From Alphaproteobacteria bacterium (lineage in GTDB: Bacteria; Pseudomonadota; Alphaproteobacteria; GCA-2731375): a stretch of DNA of 50,438 nucleotides. Positions 19,877 to 27,772 of this stretch are shown here, one piece after another. How positions within the stretch are numbered: position 1 is the stretch's first letter; the number at the start of each line of letters is the position of its first letter. The notes under the pieces are model-generated. The model saw only the letters and a program-made list of their open reading frames with translations, ran no database searches and was not told where the DNA came from. Position numbers and translations under genes: made by a program. Where the stretch lies: NCBI GenBank assembly GCA_030746635.1, contig JASLMH010000010.1, positions 1 through 50,438 of the forward strand, in the 5' to 3' direction.

Positions 19877-21427
19877 CTAGGTTTCGGCGCGCGCCGCCGC
19901 CTCGCGGTCGCGCAATATCTTTCTGTTCACCTTGCCGGCCGGCGTCTTCGGCAGTTCCGAGACGAAGGCCACCTGGCGGGGGTATTCGTGACGGCTCAGC
20001 CGCTCCTGGGCAAAGCGTTGCAGCTCCCCGACGAAGCCGTCGTCGCCGGGCCGGGGGCTGACGATGAAGGCCTTGACCACCTGGCCGCGGACCTCGTCGG
20101 GCACGCCGATGGCGGCGGCCTCCCGCACGTCGGGATGTTTCAACAGGGTATCCTCGATCTCCACCGCGCCCATGGTCCAGCCGGCCGAGATGATCACGTC
20201 ATCGGCCCGGCCGCCATGGAAGAAATAGCCGTCCTCGTCGATCTGGCCCAAATCCTTGGTCGGGAACCAGCCATCGCCCCGGCGCACCACGATCTCGCCG
20301 ACCTGGCCGGGCGGGCAGGGCCGGCCCCGGGCGTCGTGGACTTCGACCTGTTGGCCCGGCACCGGCTTGCCCAGCGCGCCGGGCTTGGCCGGCAGATCCT
20401 CGGCGCCGGGATAGCTGGTCAGCAATACCCCGACCTCGGTGGTGCCGTAGAAGCTGCGGGCCAGTTGCCCGAAGGTCCGCTCGACCCAGCGGTCGGTGTC
20501 GGAATCCATCGGCTCGCCGGTGAACGACAGTTTCTCGATCCGGAAGCGGTGGCGCTCGGCGCCGCCGGCGTTCTTCATCATCCGGTAGTGGGTCGCCGCC
20601 GCCGACAGGTTGGTGATCTCGAACTCCTCCAGCGCCGCCATCAGCCGTTCCGGGTCGAACTTGCCGGCGTAGCTGGCGGTGGTGATGCCCAGGGCGTGCG
20701 GCGACAGGGTGCCGTGCCACAGGCCATGGCCCCAGGCGGTGGAGGATGGGATCATCAGGCGGTCGCCGGGCCGAAGGCCGGTGCCGTACAGGGCGGCCAG
20801 CATCACCGTCACCACGGATTGGTGGCGGTGGCGCACGGCGTCCGGCAATTCGCGCGTGGTGCCGGAGGTGTATTGATACATCGCCATGTCGCGGGCCGCC
20901 GTGGCCGGGGCGATGGCGCTGTCATAGCCTGCCAGCTCGGCCAGGAAATCGTCGTCGGCGATCACCACCTCGGTGCCGGCGGCGGCGGCCAGCTCGGCCT
21001 TCTCCGGCGCCAGCAGCAGCAGCTTCGGCGCGCAGTCGTCGACCCGCAGGCGCAGGCCGTCCGGCCCGAACAGGGTGAACAACGGCACCGCCACGCAGCC
21101 CGCCTTCATGGCGCCGTAGAGTGCCAGATAGAAATGCAGCGACGGCTCCACCATCAGGGCGACCCGCTCGCCCGGTGCGATGCCCCGGGCCTTCAGGTAG
21201 TTGGCGAAGCGCCCCGACCAGTCGGCCAATTCGCCGAAGCTGTAGCTCTCGGCGCCGCCCTCGGCCAGGGCCACCCGCACCGCCAGCCGCTCGCGCGGAT
21301 GCCTGTCGAGGCATTCGTGGGCGATGTTCAGGGCCGCGCGGTCGCCGTCGAACAACGCCCACAGGGCGTCCTTCGTACAGTGGCGCTGGGCGTCGGCGTA
21401 GCTGGTGTAATCGGTCAGTTTCGGCAT
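19877..21427 (-). CDS. Acyl/aryl-CoA synthetase (ANL superfamily, ACSM/benzoate-CoA ligase-like)
   Basis: A 516-residue AMP-forming CoA ligase. The P-loop region reads YTSGTTRELPDAVRHRHQ rather than the canonical TSGTTGxPKG form, a variant seen in one branch of the family. Later motifs are YGTTEVG, DLGQIDEDGYFFHGGRADDVIISAGW and the C-terminal KTPAGKVNRK with catalytic Lys499. It would activate a carboxylic acid to acyl-CoA in the cytosol. It is transcribed with the MaoC-like gene and divergently from an iclR gene 80 bp away, so IclR control is likely. Confidence 0.87.
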   Translation of the reverse strand: MPKLTDYTSYADAQRHCTKDALWALFDGDRAALNIAHECLDRHPRERLAVRVALAEGGAESYSFGELADWSGRFANYLKARGIAPGERVALMVEPSLHFYLALYGAMKAGCVAVPLFTLFGPDGLRLRVDDCAPKLLLLAPEKAELAAAAGTEVVIADDDFLAELAGYDSAIAPATAARDMAMYQYTSGTTRELPDAVRHRHQSVVTVMLAALYGTGLRPGDRLMIPSSTAWGHGLWHGTLSPHALGITTASYAGKFDPERLMAALEEFEITNLSAAATHYRMMKNAGGAERHRFRIEKLSFTGEPMDSDTDRWVERTFGQLARSFYGTTEVGVLLTSYPGAEDLPAKPGALGKPVPGQQVEVHDARGRPCPPGQVGEIVVRRGDGWFPTKDLGQIDEDGYFFHGGRADDVIISAGWTMGAVEIEDTLLKHPDVREAAAIGVPDEVRGQVVKAFIVSPRPGDDGFVGELQRFAQERLSRHEYPRQVAFVSELPKTPAGKVNRKILRDREAAARAET

Positions 21428-21477
21428 CGTGCGGCTCCGGCGGCATGCTGCGCGACTGGACAGGTGTTGTCAATTCG

Positions 21478-21500
21478 CAATATTATTGTCTATCGGCAAT
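21478..21500. promoter_or_regulatory. Candidate IclR operator in divergent promoter
   Basis: CAATATTATTG (21478-21488) is a perfect 5+1+5 palindrome. A second GCAATA 18 bases after the first (starting 21477 and 21495) adds a direct repeat. The AT-rich site lies in the 80-bp gap between the ligase and iclR starts, 20 bp from the iclR ATG at 21508, where an IclR autoregulator would be expected to bind. Confidence 0.55.
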
Positions 21501-21507
21501 AAATCGG

Positions 21508-22308
21508 ATGCCCATCATGGCCGAAACGACCCTGCCGCATCCAGCGCCGCTGGCCAAACCGGTGACGGCGGTCAGCCGGGCGGCGGCCATTCTGCGCTAT
21601 CTGGGCCGCAGCGGTGCGCCCATCGGCGTCAACCGGATTGCCCGCGATTTGGATCTGGTGCCCAGCACGGCACTGCATATCCTGCGCACCCTGGCCCACG
21701 AAGACCTCGTCGTGTTCGATGCGGCCAGCAAGCGCTATCACCTGGGCACCGGCATCCTGGGCATCGCCCGCGACATGCTGCAACGCAGCGGCTATGTGCA
21801 GGCGGTACAGGGGGAATTGGACGATATCGCCGCCGCCTTCGACGTTGCCGTCATGGCCGTCGAACTGGACGGCCGCGACCACATGGTGGTGGTGCACCTG
21901 GCGCGGGCCCGCTCGGACCTGAGCATCCAGGTCAATATCGGCAGCCGCTTCCCGGCCCTGATCAGCGCCACCGGCCGCTGCGTCGCGGCCCAGGGGGACT
22001 GGAGCCGGGCCGAACTGGCCCGGCGCTTCAGGCGGCTGCACTGGCAGAACCCGCCGGAGTTCGAGACCTGGCTGGCCGAGGTCGCGGCGGCCGGGCGCGA
22101 TGGCTACGCGGTCGACGACGGCAACTATATCCGGGGCGTCATCGTGCTGGCGGCGCCGATCGAGGTGCCGGCCTGGCGGCCCAGCCGGTCGCTGGCGGCG
22201 GTCGGCCTGGCCGGGCAGTTGGACGCCGGGCAACGGCGGCGCCTGGCCGACCGCCTGCGCGCGGCGGCGGCGCGGATTTCCCGGGATCCGGCCCTCGATG
22301 ACACCTAG
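21508..22308 (+). CDS. IclR-family transcriptional regulator
   Basis: A 266-residue regulator. The N-terminal winged helix-turn-helix (about 18-80) reads AVSRAAAILRYLGRSGAPIGVNRIARDLDLVPSTALHILRTL, and the GAF-like IclR effector domain follows (LGTGILGIARDMLQ to the C terminus), including GYAVDDGNYIRGV and IVLAAPIEV. The effector is probably the acid or CoA ester handled by the neighbouring genes. Start at ATG 21508 or ATG 21517. It is divergent from the ligase/MaoC pair and is followed 30 bp later by the thioesterase gene. Confidence 0.9.
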   Translation: MPIMAETTLPHPAPLAKPVTAVSRAAAILRYLGRSGAPIGVNRIARDLDLVPSTALHILRTLAHEDLVVFDAASKRYHLGTGILGIARDMLQRSGYVQAVQGELDDIAAAFDVAVMAVELDGRDHMVVVHLARARSDLSIQVNIGSRFPALISATGRCVAAQGDWSRAELARRFRRLHWQNPPEFETWLAEVAAAGRDGYAVDDGNYIRGVIVLAAPIEVPAWRPSRSLAAVGLAGQLDAGQRRRLADRLRAAAARISRDPALDDT

Positions 22309-22338
22309 GCCGATTTGTCTCCGCCGGCGGGCGCGGCT

Positions 22339-23271
22339 ATGACTGAGGCCATGGATGCCGAAGTCACGAGCGCCGCGGTGCCGGACGGCTTTGCGCCGTT
22401 CAAGCGCGGCGGGCCGTTCGCCGACCGTATCGGGCCGTTCTATTTCCGTGAGCGGCAGGGCGGCGGCTATCGCTATGCCTTCCAGTCGGGCGAGGTGCAC
22501 GGCAACGTCAACGGCGTGATCCACGGTGGCGCCCTGTACAGCTTCGCCGACCAGGTCACCGGCCACGCGGTGGTGTACGCCACCAGGCGCCTCTGCGCCA
22601 CCATCAGGTTCAAGGTGGAATACCTCTCGCCCGGGCCGATCGGCGGCCTGATCGAGGCCGAGGTGGATCTGGTCGGGGTCACCCGCACCCTGGTGTTCCT
22701 GCGCCTGCGCGTGATGGCCGGCCACCGCACCCTGATGACGGCGGACGGCACCTACAAGCTGTTCGAGCCGTACGAGCCGGGCAGCCGCGGTCGGGCCGGC
22801 GGCACGGCCGTCGACGGCGAGCCGGCCGCGCCACCGCCCCCGCCGGACGGCTACCGGCCGTTCCCGATGCAAAGCGAATTCGCCCGCATCTGCGGTCCGG
22901 TGCACTACAAGCGGCTGCCCGACGGCCGCTTCGTCAACGGCTTCTGGACCCGGGCCGAACACGACAACACCAGCCGGGTGGCGCATGGCGGCGTGCTCTA
23001 TACCTTCGCCGACGATTTCATGGGCCGGACCGCCTCGGCCAAGGGCAGGCGCTACACCGCGACGGTGGCCATGAGCGTGGAGTATCTGGCGCCGGGACCG
23101 CTGGATACCTGGCTGGAGGGCCATGCCGAGGTGACCGGCGTCGACGGCGACTTCGCCTTCGTGCGCGGCCGGGTGGTGCATGGCGAGCGGCTGATCCTGA
23201 CCGCCGACGGCATCTGGCGCCTGTTGCACCCATACGTGAAACCGACCGGGCCGAAGGAGGACGAGGAATGA
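22339..23271 (+). CDS. Tandem-hotdog thioesterase (PaaI/acyl-CoA thioesterase-like)
   Basis: A 310-residue protein with two PaaI-type hotdog domains. The first (about 20-150) has VHGNVNGVIHGGALYSFADQVTGHA and the second (about 180-300) has AEHDNTSRVAHGGVLYTFADDFMGRTA. Each carries the HGG turn and a following acidic residue. A Pro-rich linker (EPAAPPPPPDG) separates them. It probably hydrolyses acyl-CoA thioesters. ATG at 22339 is preferred over an upstream TTG. Its stop overlaps the next start (ATGA), so it is translationally coupled to the metallo-beta-lactamase-fold gene. Confidence 0.85.
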   Translation: MTEAMDAEVTSAAVPDGFAPFKRGGPFADRIGPFYFRERQGGGYRYAFQSGEVHGNVNGVIHGGALYSFADQVTGHAVVYATRRLCATIRFKVEYLSPGPIGGLIEAEVDLVGVTRTLVFLRLRVMAGHRTLMTADGTYKLFEPYEPGSRGRAGGTAVDGEPAAPPPPPDGYRPFPMQSEFARICGPVHYKRLPDGRFVNGFWTRAEHDNTSRVAHGGVLYTFADDFMGRTASAKGRRYTATVAMSVEYLAPGPLDTWLEGHAEVTGVDGDFAFVRGRVVHGERLILTADGIWRLLHPYVKPTGPKEDEE

Positions 23272-24137
23272 ACCAGCTTGCCATCGGCGAGGCCACGGTG
23301 GACCGGGTCGAGGATATGCCCGGCCCGTCGTTCCGCCTGACCACCATGTTTCCGGATTTCGATCCGGCCGTGTTCGAACGGCACCGGGACTGGCTGGTGC
23401 CTAACTACGTCAACGTCGAGAAGATGGCCCTGGTGATGAGCCTGCATTCCTGGGTCATCCGGGTCGGCGGCCTGACCGTGCTGGTCGATACCTGCATCGG
23501 CAACGACAAGGACCGCCTGCCGGCCGAGCCCTGGCACCAACGGCAGGGTCCCTACCTGGAGCGGCTGGCGGCGGCCGGGGTGCGGCCGGAGCAGGTGGAC
23601 CTGGTGATGTGCACCCATCTGCATCCCGACCATGTGGGCTGGAACACCCAGATGGCCGACGGCCGCTGGCTGCCGACCTTCCCAAACGCCAAGTACCTGT
23701 TCTCCCGCACCGAGTACGAACATTTCCAGGCCAAGGCCGAGGACATGGACCGGCAGTGCTTCGAAGATTCGGTGCTGCCCATCGTCGAGCACGAGCAGGC
23801 GGAAATGACCGAGGGGGCGCACGCCATCGATCCCGGCATGCTGATCGAGCCGGCGCCGGGCCACACGCCGGGCCACATCACCCTGAAACTGGAATCGGGC
23901 GGCGATGCCGCCATCTTCACCGGCGACATCCTGCACCATCCCCTGCAGGTCTACCGCCCGGACTGGAACAGCCGGTTCTGCGCCCTGCCGGACGAGGCGC
24001 GGCGGACCCGGCGGGCGGTGCTGGAGCATTGCGTCGAGCGCGGCGCCCTGCTGATGCCGGCTCATTTCGGCGCCCCCCATTGCTGCCACGTCCATCGCGA
24101 GGGCGAGAGTTTCGGCCTGGCCTGGCACCACGGCTGA
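23268..24137 (+). CDS. MBL-fold metallo-hydrolase
   Basis: A 289-residue metallo-beta-lactamase-fold hydrolase. The metal-binding motif CTHLHPDHVGWN has the HxHxDH pattern, and further ligands are in APGHTPGHI, IFTGDILHHPLQ and MPAHFGAPHCCHV. There is no signal peptide, so it acts in the cytosol. The pattern suits a lactonase or thioester hydrolase of the quorum-quenching/alkylsulfatase-like branches. Coupling to the double-hotdog thioesterase by a 4-bp overlap suggests consecutive steps on the same substrate; the reaction is unknown. Confidence 0.88.
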   Translation: MNQLAIGEATVDRVEDMPGPSFRLTTMFPDFDPAVFERHRDWLVPNYVNVEKMALVMSLHSWVIRVGGLTVLVDTCIGNDKDRLPAEPWHQRQGPYLERLAAAGVRPEQVDLVMCTHLHPDHVGWNTQMADGRWLPTFPNAKYLFSRTEYEHFQAKAEDMDRQCFEDSVLPIVEHEQAEMTEGAHAIDPGMLIEPAPGHTPGHITLKLESGGDAAIFTGDILHHPLQVYRPDWNSRFCALPDEARRTRRAVLEHCVERGALLMPAHFGAPHCCHVHREGESFGLAWHHG

Positions 24138-24149
24138 GCGCCGCCGCCC

Positions 24150-24557
24150 GTGGCCGCCCTGAACGATGTCCCCGCGGTGCCGGGCGCCTACGCCCTGCTG
24201 ATCGAATTACGGCGGCCGGCCCGTCTGGCCATCGCCAGCCTGGGCCGGCCGGCCCTGCCGCCGGGCCGCTACGTCTATTGCGGCAGTGCCAGGGGACCCG
24301 GCGGCCTGCGTGCCCGCATCGGCCGGCATCTGCGCCGGGACAAGGCGGTGCGCTGGCATGTCGATCATCTGACCCGGCGCGGCCGGGTGCTGGACGTCCT
24401 GGCCCTGCCGGACGGGGATGAATGCACCCTGGCGGCGAGGATCGGCGGCTCGCGCGGCAGCGCTGTGCCGATCCCGGGTTTCGGCAGCTCCGACTGTCGC
24501 CAATGCCGCAGCCATCTGCTATCGGTGGCGGCGGAATTCGATCTCTCCCGGCTTTGA
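24150..24557 (+). CDS. DUF123 / GIY-YIG-like nuclease-family protein
   Basis: A 135-residue DUF123 protein. The opening VPAVPGAYALLIEL, then LPPGRYVYCGSARGPGGLRARIGRHLRRDKAVRWHVDHLTRRG, and the Cys-containing IPGFGSSDCRQCRSHLL are diagnostic. The fold is related to GIY-YIG nucleases (YVYCGSA in place of GIYVG). The role is not established; relatives are fused to endonuclease III in archaea. It starts with GTG, 12 bp after the MBL gene, and is followed 18 bp later by the desulfhydrase-like gene. Confidence 0.83.
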   Translation: MAALNDVPAVPGAYALLIELRRPARLAIASLGRPALPPGRYVYCGSARGPGGLRARIGRHLRRDKAVRWHVDHLTRRGRVLDVLALPDGDECTLAARIGGSRGSAVPIPGFGSSDCRQCRSHLLSVAAEFDLSRL

Positions 24558-24575
24558 CTTTGACGAGGCGCCGCC

Positions 24576-25571
24576 ATGCAGCTTGCCCGTTTCCCCCGCC
24601 TGACCCTGGCCCACCTGCCGACGCCGTTGGAACCGATGGAGCGGCTGACCGCGCATCTCGGCGAGCCGCGCCTGTTGGTCAAGCGCGACGACTGCACCGG
24701 CCTGGCCCTGGGCGGCAACAAAACCCGCAAGCTGGAATTCCTCATGGCCGAGGCCCAAGCCCAGGGCGCCGACTGCATCATCACCACCGGCGGCGTGCAG
24801 TCGAACCACGTCCGCCAGACGGCAGCGGCCGCCGCCAGATTGGGCTTCGACTGTCATCTGGTGCTCGGCCGCACGGTGCCCTGGAACGACCCGGACTACG
24901 AGGCCACGGGCAACGTCCAGCTCGACCGCCTGCTGGGCGCGGAGCTGCACCTGGTGGCGGGCGATACCGACCGCAACGCGGCCATGGCGGCGCTGGCCGA
25001 CGAGTTGTCGGCGGCCGGCCGCAAGCCCTACGTGATCCCCAGCGGCGGCTCCAACGCCGTCGGCGCTCTGGGCTATGTCGGCTGCGCCCTGGAGCTGGAG
25101 GAACAGGCCAACCGACAGGGCCTGGTGATCGACTATCTGATGCACGCCACCGGCAGCGCCGGCACCCAGGCCGGCCTGATCGCCGGCTTCCACGCCGTCA
25201 ACAGCCGCACCCGGGTGCTGGGCATCGATATCGATGCCGAGCCCGAGGCGGTGGCCTCGAAGATCCGCCACATCGCCGGCAAGACCGCCGCGAGCATGGA
25301 CCTGGCGCCGCCGGACGATGCGGCGACGGTGGTGGAGAGCGGCTATGCCGGCGCGGCCTACGGCCTGCCGACGCCGGAAATGGCCGAGGCGGTGCGCCTG
25401 GCGGCCCGGCTGGAAGGCCTGGTGCTGGATCCGGTCTATACCGGCAAGGCCATGGCCGGCCTGATCGGCCTGGTCCGCCAGGGCCGCTTCAAGTCCACCG
25501 ATACCGTGGTCTTCCTGCACACCGGCGGCGCCCCGGGCCTGTTCGCCTACCGCTCGGTGTTCGAGGGATAG
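24576..25571 (+). CDS. D-cysteine desulfhydrase / ACC deaminase-family PLP enzyme
   Basis: A 331-residue fold-type II PLP enzyme. PLP Lys52 is in LALGGNKTRKLEF. The substrate-carboxylate loop is TTGGVQSNHVRQTAAAAARLG, and the phosphate loop is HATGSAGTQAGL. The family includes D-cysteine desulfhydrase (DcyD), ACC deaminase and L-cysteate sulfo-lyase (CuyA); sequence alone does not separate them, though DcyD is the usual call. Products would be pyruvate, ammonia and sulfide (or sulfite). It is the last gene of the iclR-led plus-strand run. Confidence 0.85.
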   Translation: MQLARFPRLTLAHLPTPLEPMERLTAHLGEPRLLVKRDDCTGLALGGNKTRKLEFLMAEAQAQGADCIITTGGVQSNHVRQTAAAAARLGFDCHLVLGRTVPWNDPDYEATGNVQLDRLLGAELHLVAGDTDRNAAMAALADELSAAGRKPYVIPSGGSNAVGALGYVGCALELEEQANRQGLVIDYLMHATGSAGTQAGLIAGFHAVNSRTRVLGIDIDAEPEAVASKIRHIAGKTAASMDLAPPDDAATVVESGYAGAAYGLPTPEMAEAVRLAARLEGLVLDPVYTGKAMAGLIGLVRQGRFKSTDTVVFLHTGGAPGLFAYRSVFEG

Positions 25572-25642
25572 TTTTATTTCGGTGACAGTGCTTGGAGGGA
25601 ACCCCTGAACTGAGACAGGGAATAAACGAGAGGAAGCGAATA

Positions 25643-26587
25643 TTGTCCAAAGCCGCCATGCATCCCGATATGCAAATCCTGCTCGATGCCCGCATTGGCA
25701 ACGAAGCCAGGGATGATAGCCCAGCCGAACAACGCCGCGCCTGGACCGCTTACACGCAAGTCACCAACCGATCGGCGCCAAGCGATATGGCGGTGTGGGA
25801 CGAGGTGATAAGGACGCCCGATCATGACGTTCCCGTACGCCTCTATCGGCCCGCCGGCGCGGCGGTCGCCGCTCCCGCCATCGTTTATATGCATGGCGGC
25901 GGTTTCATGAAGGGCGATCTCGACAGCTCGGACAGCATCGCCTGGGGTTTCGCCCAGGAGGCCGGCGCCCTAGTGGTCAGCGTCGATTACCGCCTGACCC
26001 CCGAACATCCCTACCCCGCCGCCTTCGACGATTGCTGGGGTGTGCTGTGCTGGCTGGCCGGGAACGCCGAGACCTTGGCTATCGATGCGGCGCGTATCGG
26101 ACTTGCCGGCGACAGCGCCGGGGGCAATCTGGCCGCCGCCATCGCCTTGAAGGCTCGTGACCGAGGCGGCCCCGTCATCGCCTGTGCCGCCATCGTCTAT
26201 CCGGGCACCGGTTTGGATCAAGATCATCCCTCCTACGTCGAACACGCCGAAGGGCCGGGCCTAACCACCGAGGGAACCCGAAAATACCGCGATTATTATC
26301 TGCCGAACGACCCGGACACCAAGGACCCCTATGCCCGGCCGGTGTTGGCCGAGGACCTGTCAGACCTGCCGCCGTTTTGGGTGCACAGCGCCGAAATCGA
26401 TCCGATCCGCGATGACGGCCGGGTGTTCGCTTCGCGACTGGCCATCTCCGGCGGTCAGGTCACCTACCGGGAAGCCAAGGGCATGATCCACGGTTTCATG
26501 CGGGCGCGTTTCGGGAGCGCGGCGGCGGCACGGGAATATGCGGAAATCTGCGCGTTTCTGCGCCGCCATCTGGTCGACATGGCTTAG
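25643..26587 (+). CDS. Alpha/beta hydrolase, hormone-sensitive-lipase (HSL) family
   Basis: A 314-residue carboxylesterase of the HSL/acetyl-hydrolase family. The oxyanion motif HGGGF is at 84-88, the nucleophile Ser158 is in GDSAGGNLAA, the acid is in SAEIDPIRDD and the histidine in GMIHGFMRA. No signal peptide is seen. TTG at 25643 is chosen because AGGA at 25631-25634 lies 8 bases upstream; ATG at 25658 is the alternative. It stands alone, 71 bp after the desulfhydrase-like gene, and marks the start of the lower-GC stretch that follows. Confidence 0.86.
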   Translation: MSKAAMHPDMQILLDARIGNEARDDSPAEQRRAWTAYTQVTNRSAPSDMAVWDEVIRTPDHDVPVRLYRPAGAAVAAPAIVYMHGGGFMKGDLDSSDSIAWGFAQEAGALVVSVDYRLTPEHPYPAAFDDCWGVLCWLAGNAETLAIDAARIGLAGDSAGGNLAAAIALKARDRGGPVIACAAIVYPGTGLDQDHPSYVEHAEGPGLTTEGTRKYRDYYLPNDPDTKDPYARPVLAEDLSDLPPFWVHSAEIDPIRDDGRVFASRLAISGGQVTYREAKGMIHGFMRARFGSAAAAREYAEICAFLRRHLVDMA

Positions 26588-26700
26588 TGAAATCCTGAAT
26601 CGACACGGCGAAGCTGGCCCGCCTTGGGTCACAAGCATCCTGTTACGATCACGGTGACAGCGCACCTTATTGCCGGGGACGATCCGAGAAACTGCGAGAG

Positions 26701-26815
26701 TAGCTTCAGGCCGGCTGGCCTTGGGCGGCAGCTATCGGAGGTGCAGCGGTCGCGGCGCTCCTCCTGAAGGGCGCAATTCCGCTTCGCCTCCGACAGCGTG
26801 CGTCAGTCGGATGGC
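26701..26815 (+). repeat. Dispersed repeat, copy A
   Basis: This is the first of three related segments (A here, B at 27470-27600, C at 29890-29960), all in the same orientation. A and C share GGGCGGCAGCTATCGGAGG followed by TGCAGCGG. A and B share the downstream GCAATTCCGCTT and AGCGTGCGTCA. The rest of the gene-free gap 26588-26997 shows no ORF that I believe. Confidence 0.7.
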
Positions 26816-26997
26816 CTGGCGACCGGCGCGAATAGCCATGAGCAGCCGTCCCAGCATCTAGGTTTTCTTTGCCGATCTGATAAGATCTTCCGCCAAAGGA
26901 GATCAATTCGTGGAACCCGGACATGCCGCCATTTTTGCTGCTGATGTAGTCAGTTAGCCGAGCCTTTGGGAGCAACAATTGACACAGGAGCAAACTC

Positions 26998-27429
26998 TTG
27001 ACAGCGATACATGAAGGCGGGTGCCTGTGCGGTGACGTTCGGTACAAAACAATAGGTGAACCATTACGCGTAACGGTTTGCCATTGTACTTGGTGTCAGC
27101 GCCGGACCGGAACGGCATTTGCTGTCGAACCTATTTTCAAGGAGGAGCAGGTTGAGATATCTGGTGGCCCTCCTAGTCGGTATAGATCGGTTTCGGACCG
27201 TTCAGGCCGGTGGCTGGATCTCGCATTTTGCCCAACCTGCGGCACAAATATTGGATTTACCCTTGAATGGCGACCCGGCATCTGGGTCGCAGATGCTGGA
27301 ACATTTGACCATCCAAGTTGGATAAATTCGGATAGGCATGAGTTCCGTTACATATTCATGCGGTCGGCACAAAATTGGTCGGAAATTCCAAATAGTGCTG
27401 ACGCTTATGAAGAACATTTCGCCAGCTAA
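26998..27429 (+). CDS. GFA-family (glutathione-dependent formaldehyde-activating / CENP-V-like) protein
   Basis: A 143-residue zinc protein of the GFA family. Cysteines fall in the family pattern: GGCLCGDVRY (Cys9, Cys11), CHCTWCQRRTG (Cys28, Cys30, Cys33) and AFCPTCGTNIGF. The best-known member condenses formaldehyde with glutathione, but most members have no proven activity. Translation probably starts at TTG 26998, with AGGAG (26986-26990) 7 bases upstream; the nearby ATG is out of frame. Base composition is lower than the genome (33 of 60 GC at 27061-27120), which suggests acquisition. Repeat copies A and B lie on either side. Confidence 0.84.
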   Translation: MTAIHEGGCLCGDVRYKTIGEPLRVTVCHCTWCQRRTGTAFAVEPIFKEEQVEISGGPPSRYRSVSDRSGRWLDLAFCPTCGTNIGFTLEWRPGIWVADAGTFDHPSWINSDRHEFRYIFMRSAQNWSEIPNSADAYEEHFAS

Positions 27430-27469
27430 GGCTCTAAGCGGATCACAAAAACAGGGTCTCGCTCGTCTG

Positions 27470-27600
27470 CTTTGGGTCATTCAGTAGCATCAGCTCGGCG
27501 GTCGCTGGGCGACCGCTAACCAAGGTGCAGCAGTCGTGGCGCGCTACTTGACGGACACAATTCCGCTTTACCCTCGATAGCGTGCGTCACCCACACCGCC
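27470..27600 (+). repeat. Dispersed repeat, copy B
   Basis: Copy B begins with TTGGGTCATTCAGTAGC and contains a perfect 8-bp hairpin, GCGGTCGC-TGG-GCGACCGC. Then come AAGGTGCAGCAGTCGTGGCG, ACAATTCCGCTT and ATAGCGTGCGTCA, which align with copy A. It occupies much of the gene-free gap 27430-27772; the remainder looks like non-coding remnant sequence. Confidence 0.7.
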
Positions 27601-27772
27601 AGTTGACCCACGTTCGTAGCCGACAGCCGGCATTCGCGGATCACTGTCGAGCGGAAATACAGGGCGATCTCCCTGACTACGCCAGCGGCAATATATGCCG
27701 GTTCTTGCACTAACAGTATTATTGCCTCCAAAGACATCTGGCAATTTGAACAAGAAAAAGGAAGCAGCGAGA

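Noticed and set aside
24422..25585. 387-codon frame over the desulfhydrase-like gene
   Set aside because: It is an out-of-frame shadow of a gene with clear PLP motifs.
26670..26861. Short ORF in the gap after the lipase gene
   Set aside because: It lies over repeat copy A, has no ribosome site that I can see, and its translation resembles frames in the other copies only because the DNA is repeated.
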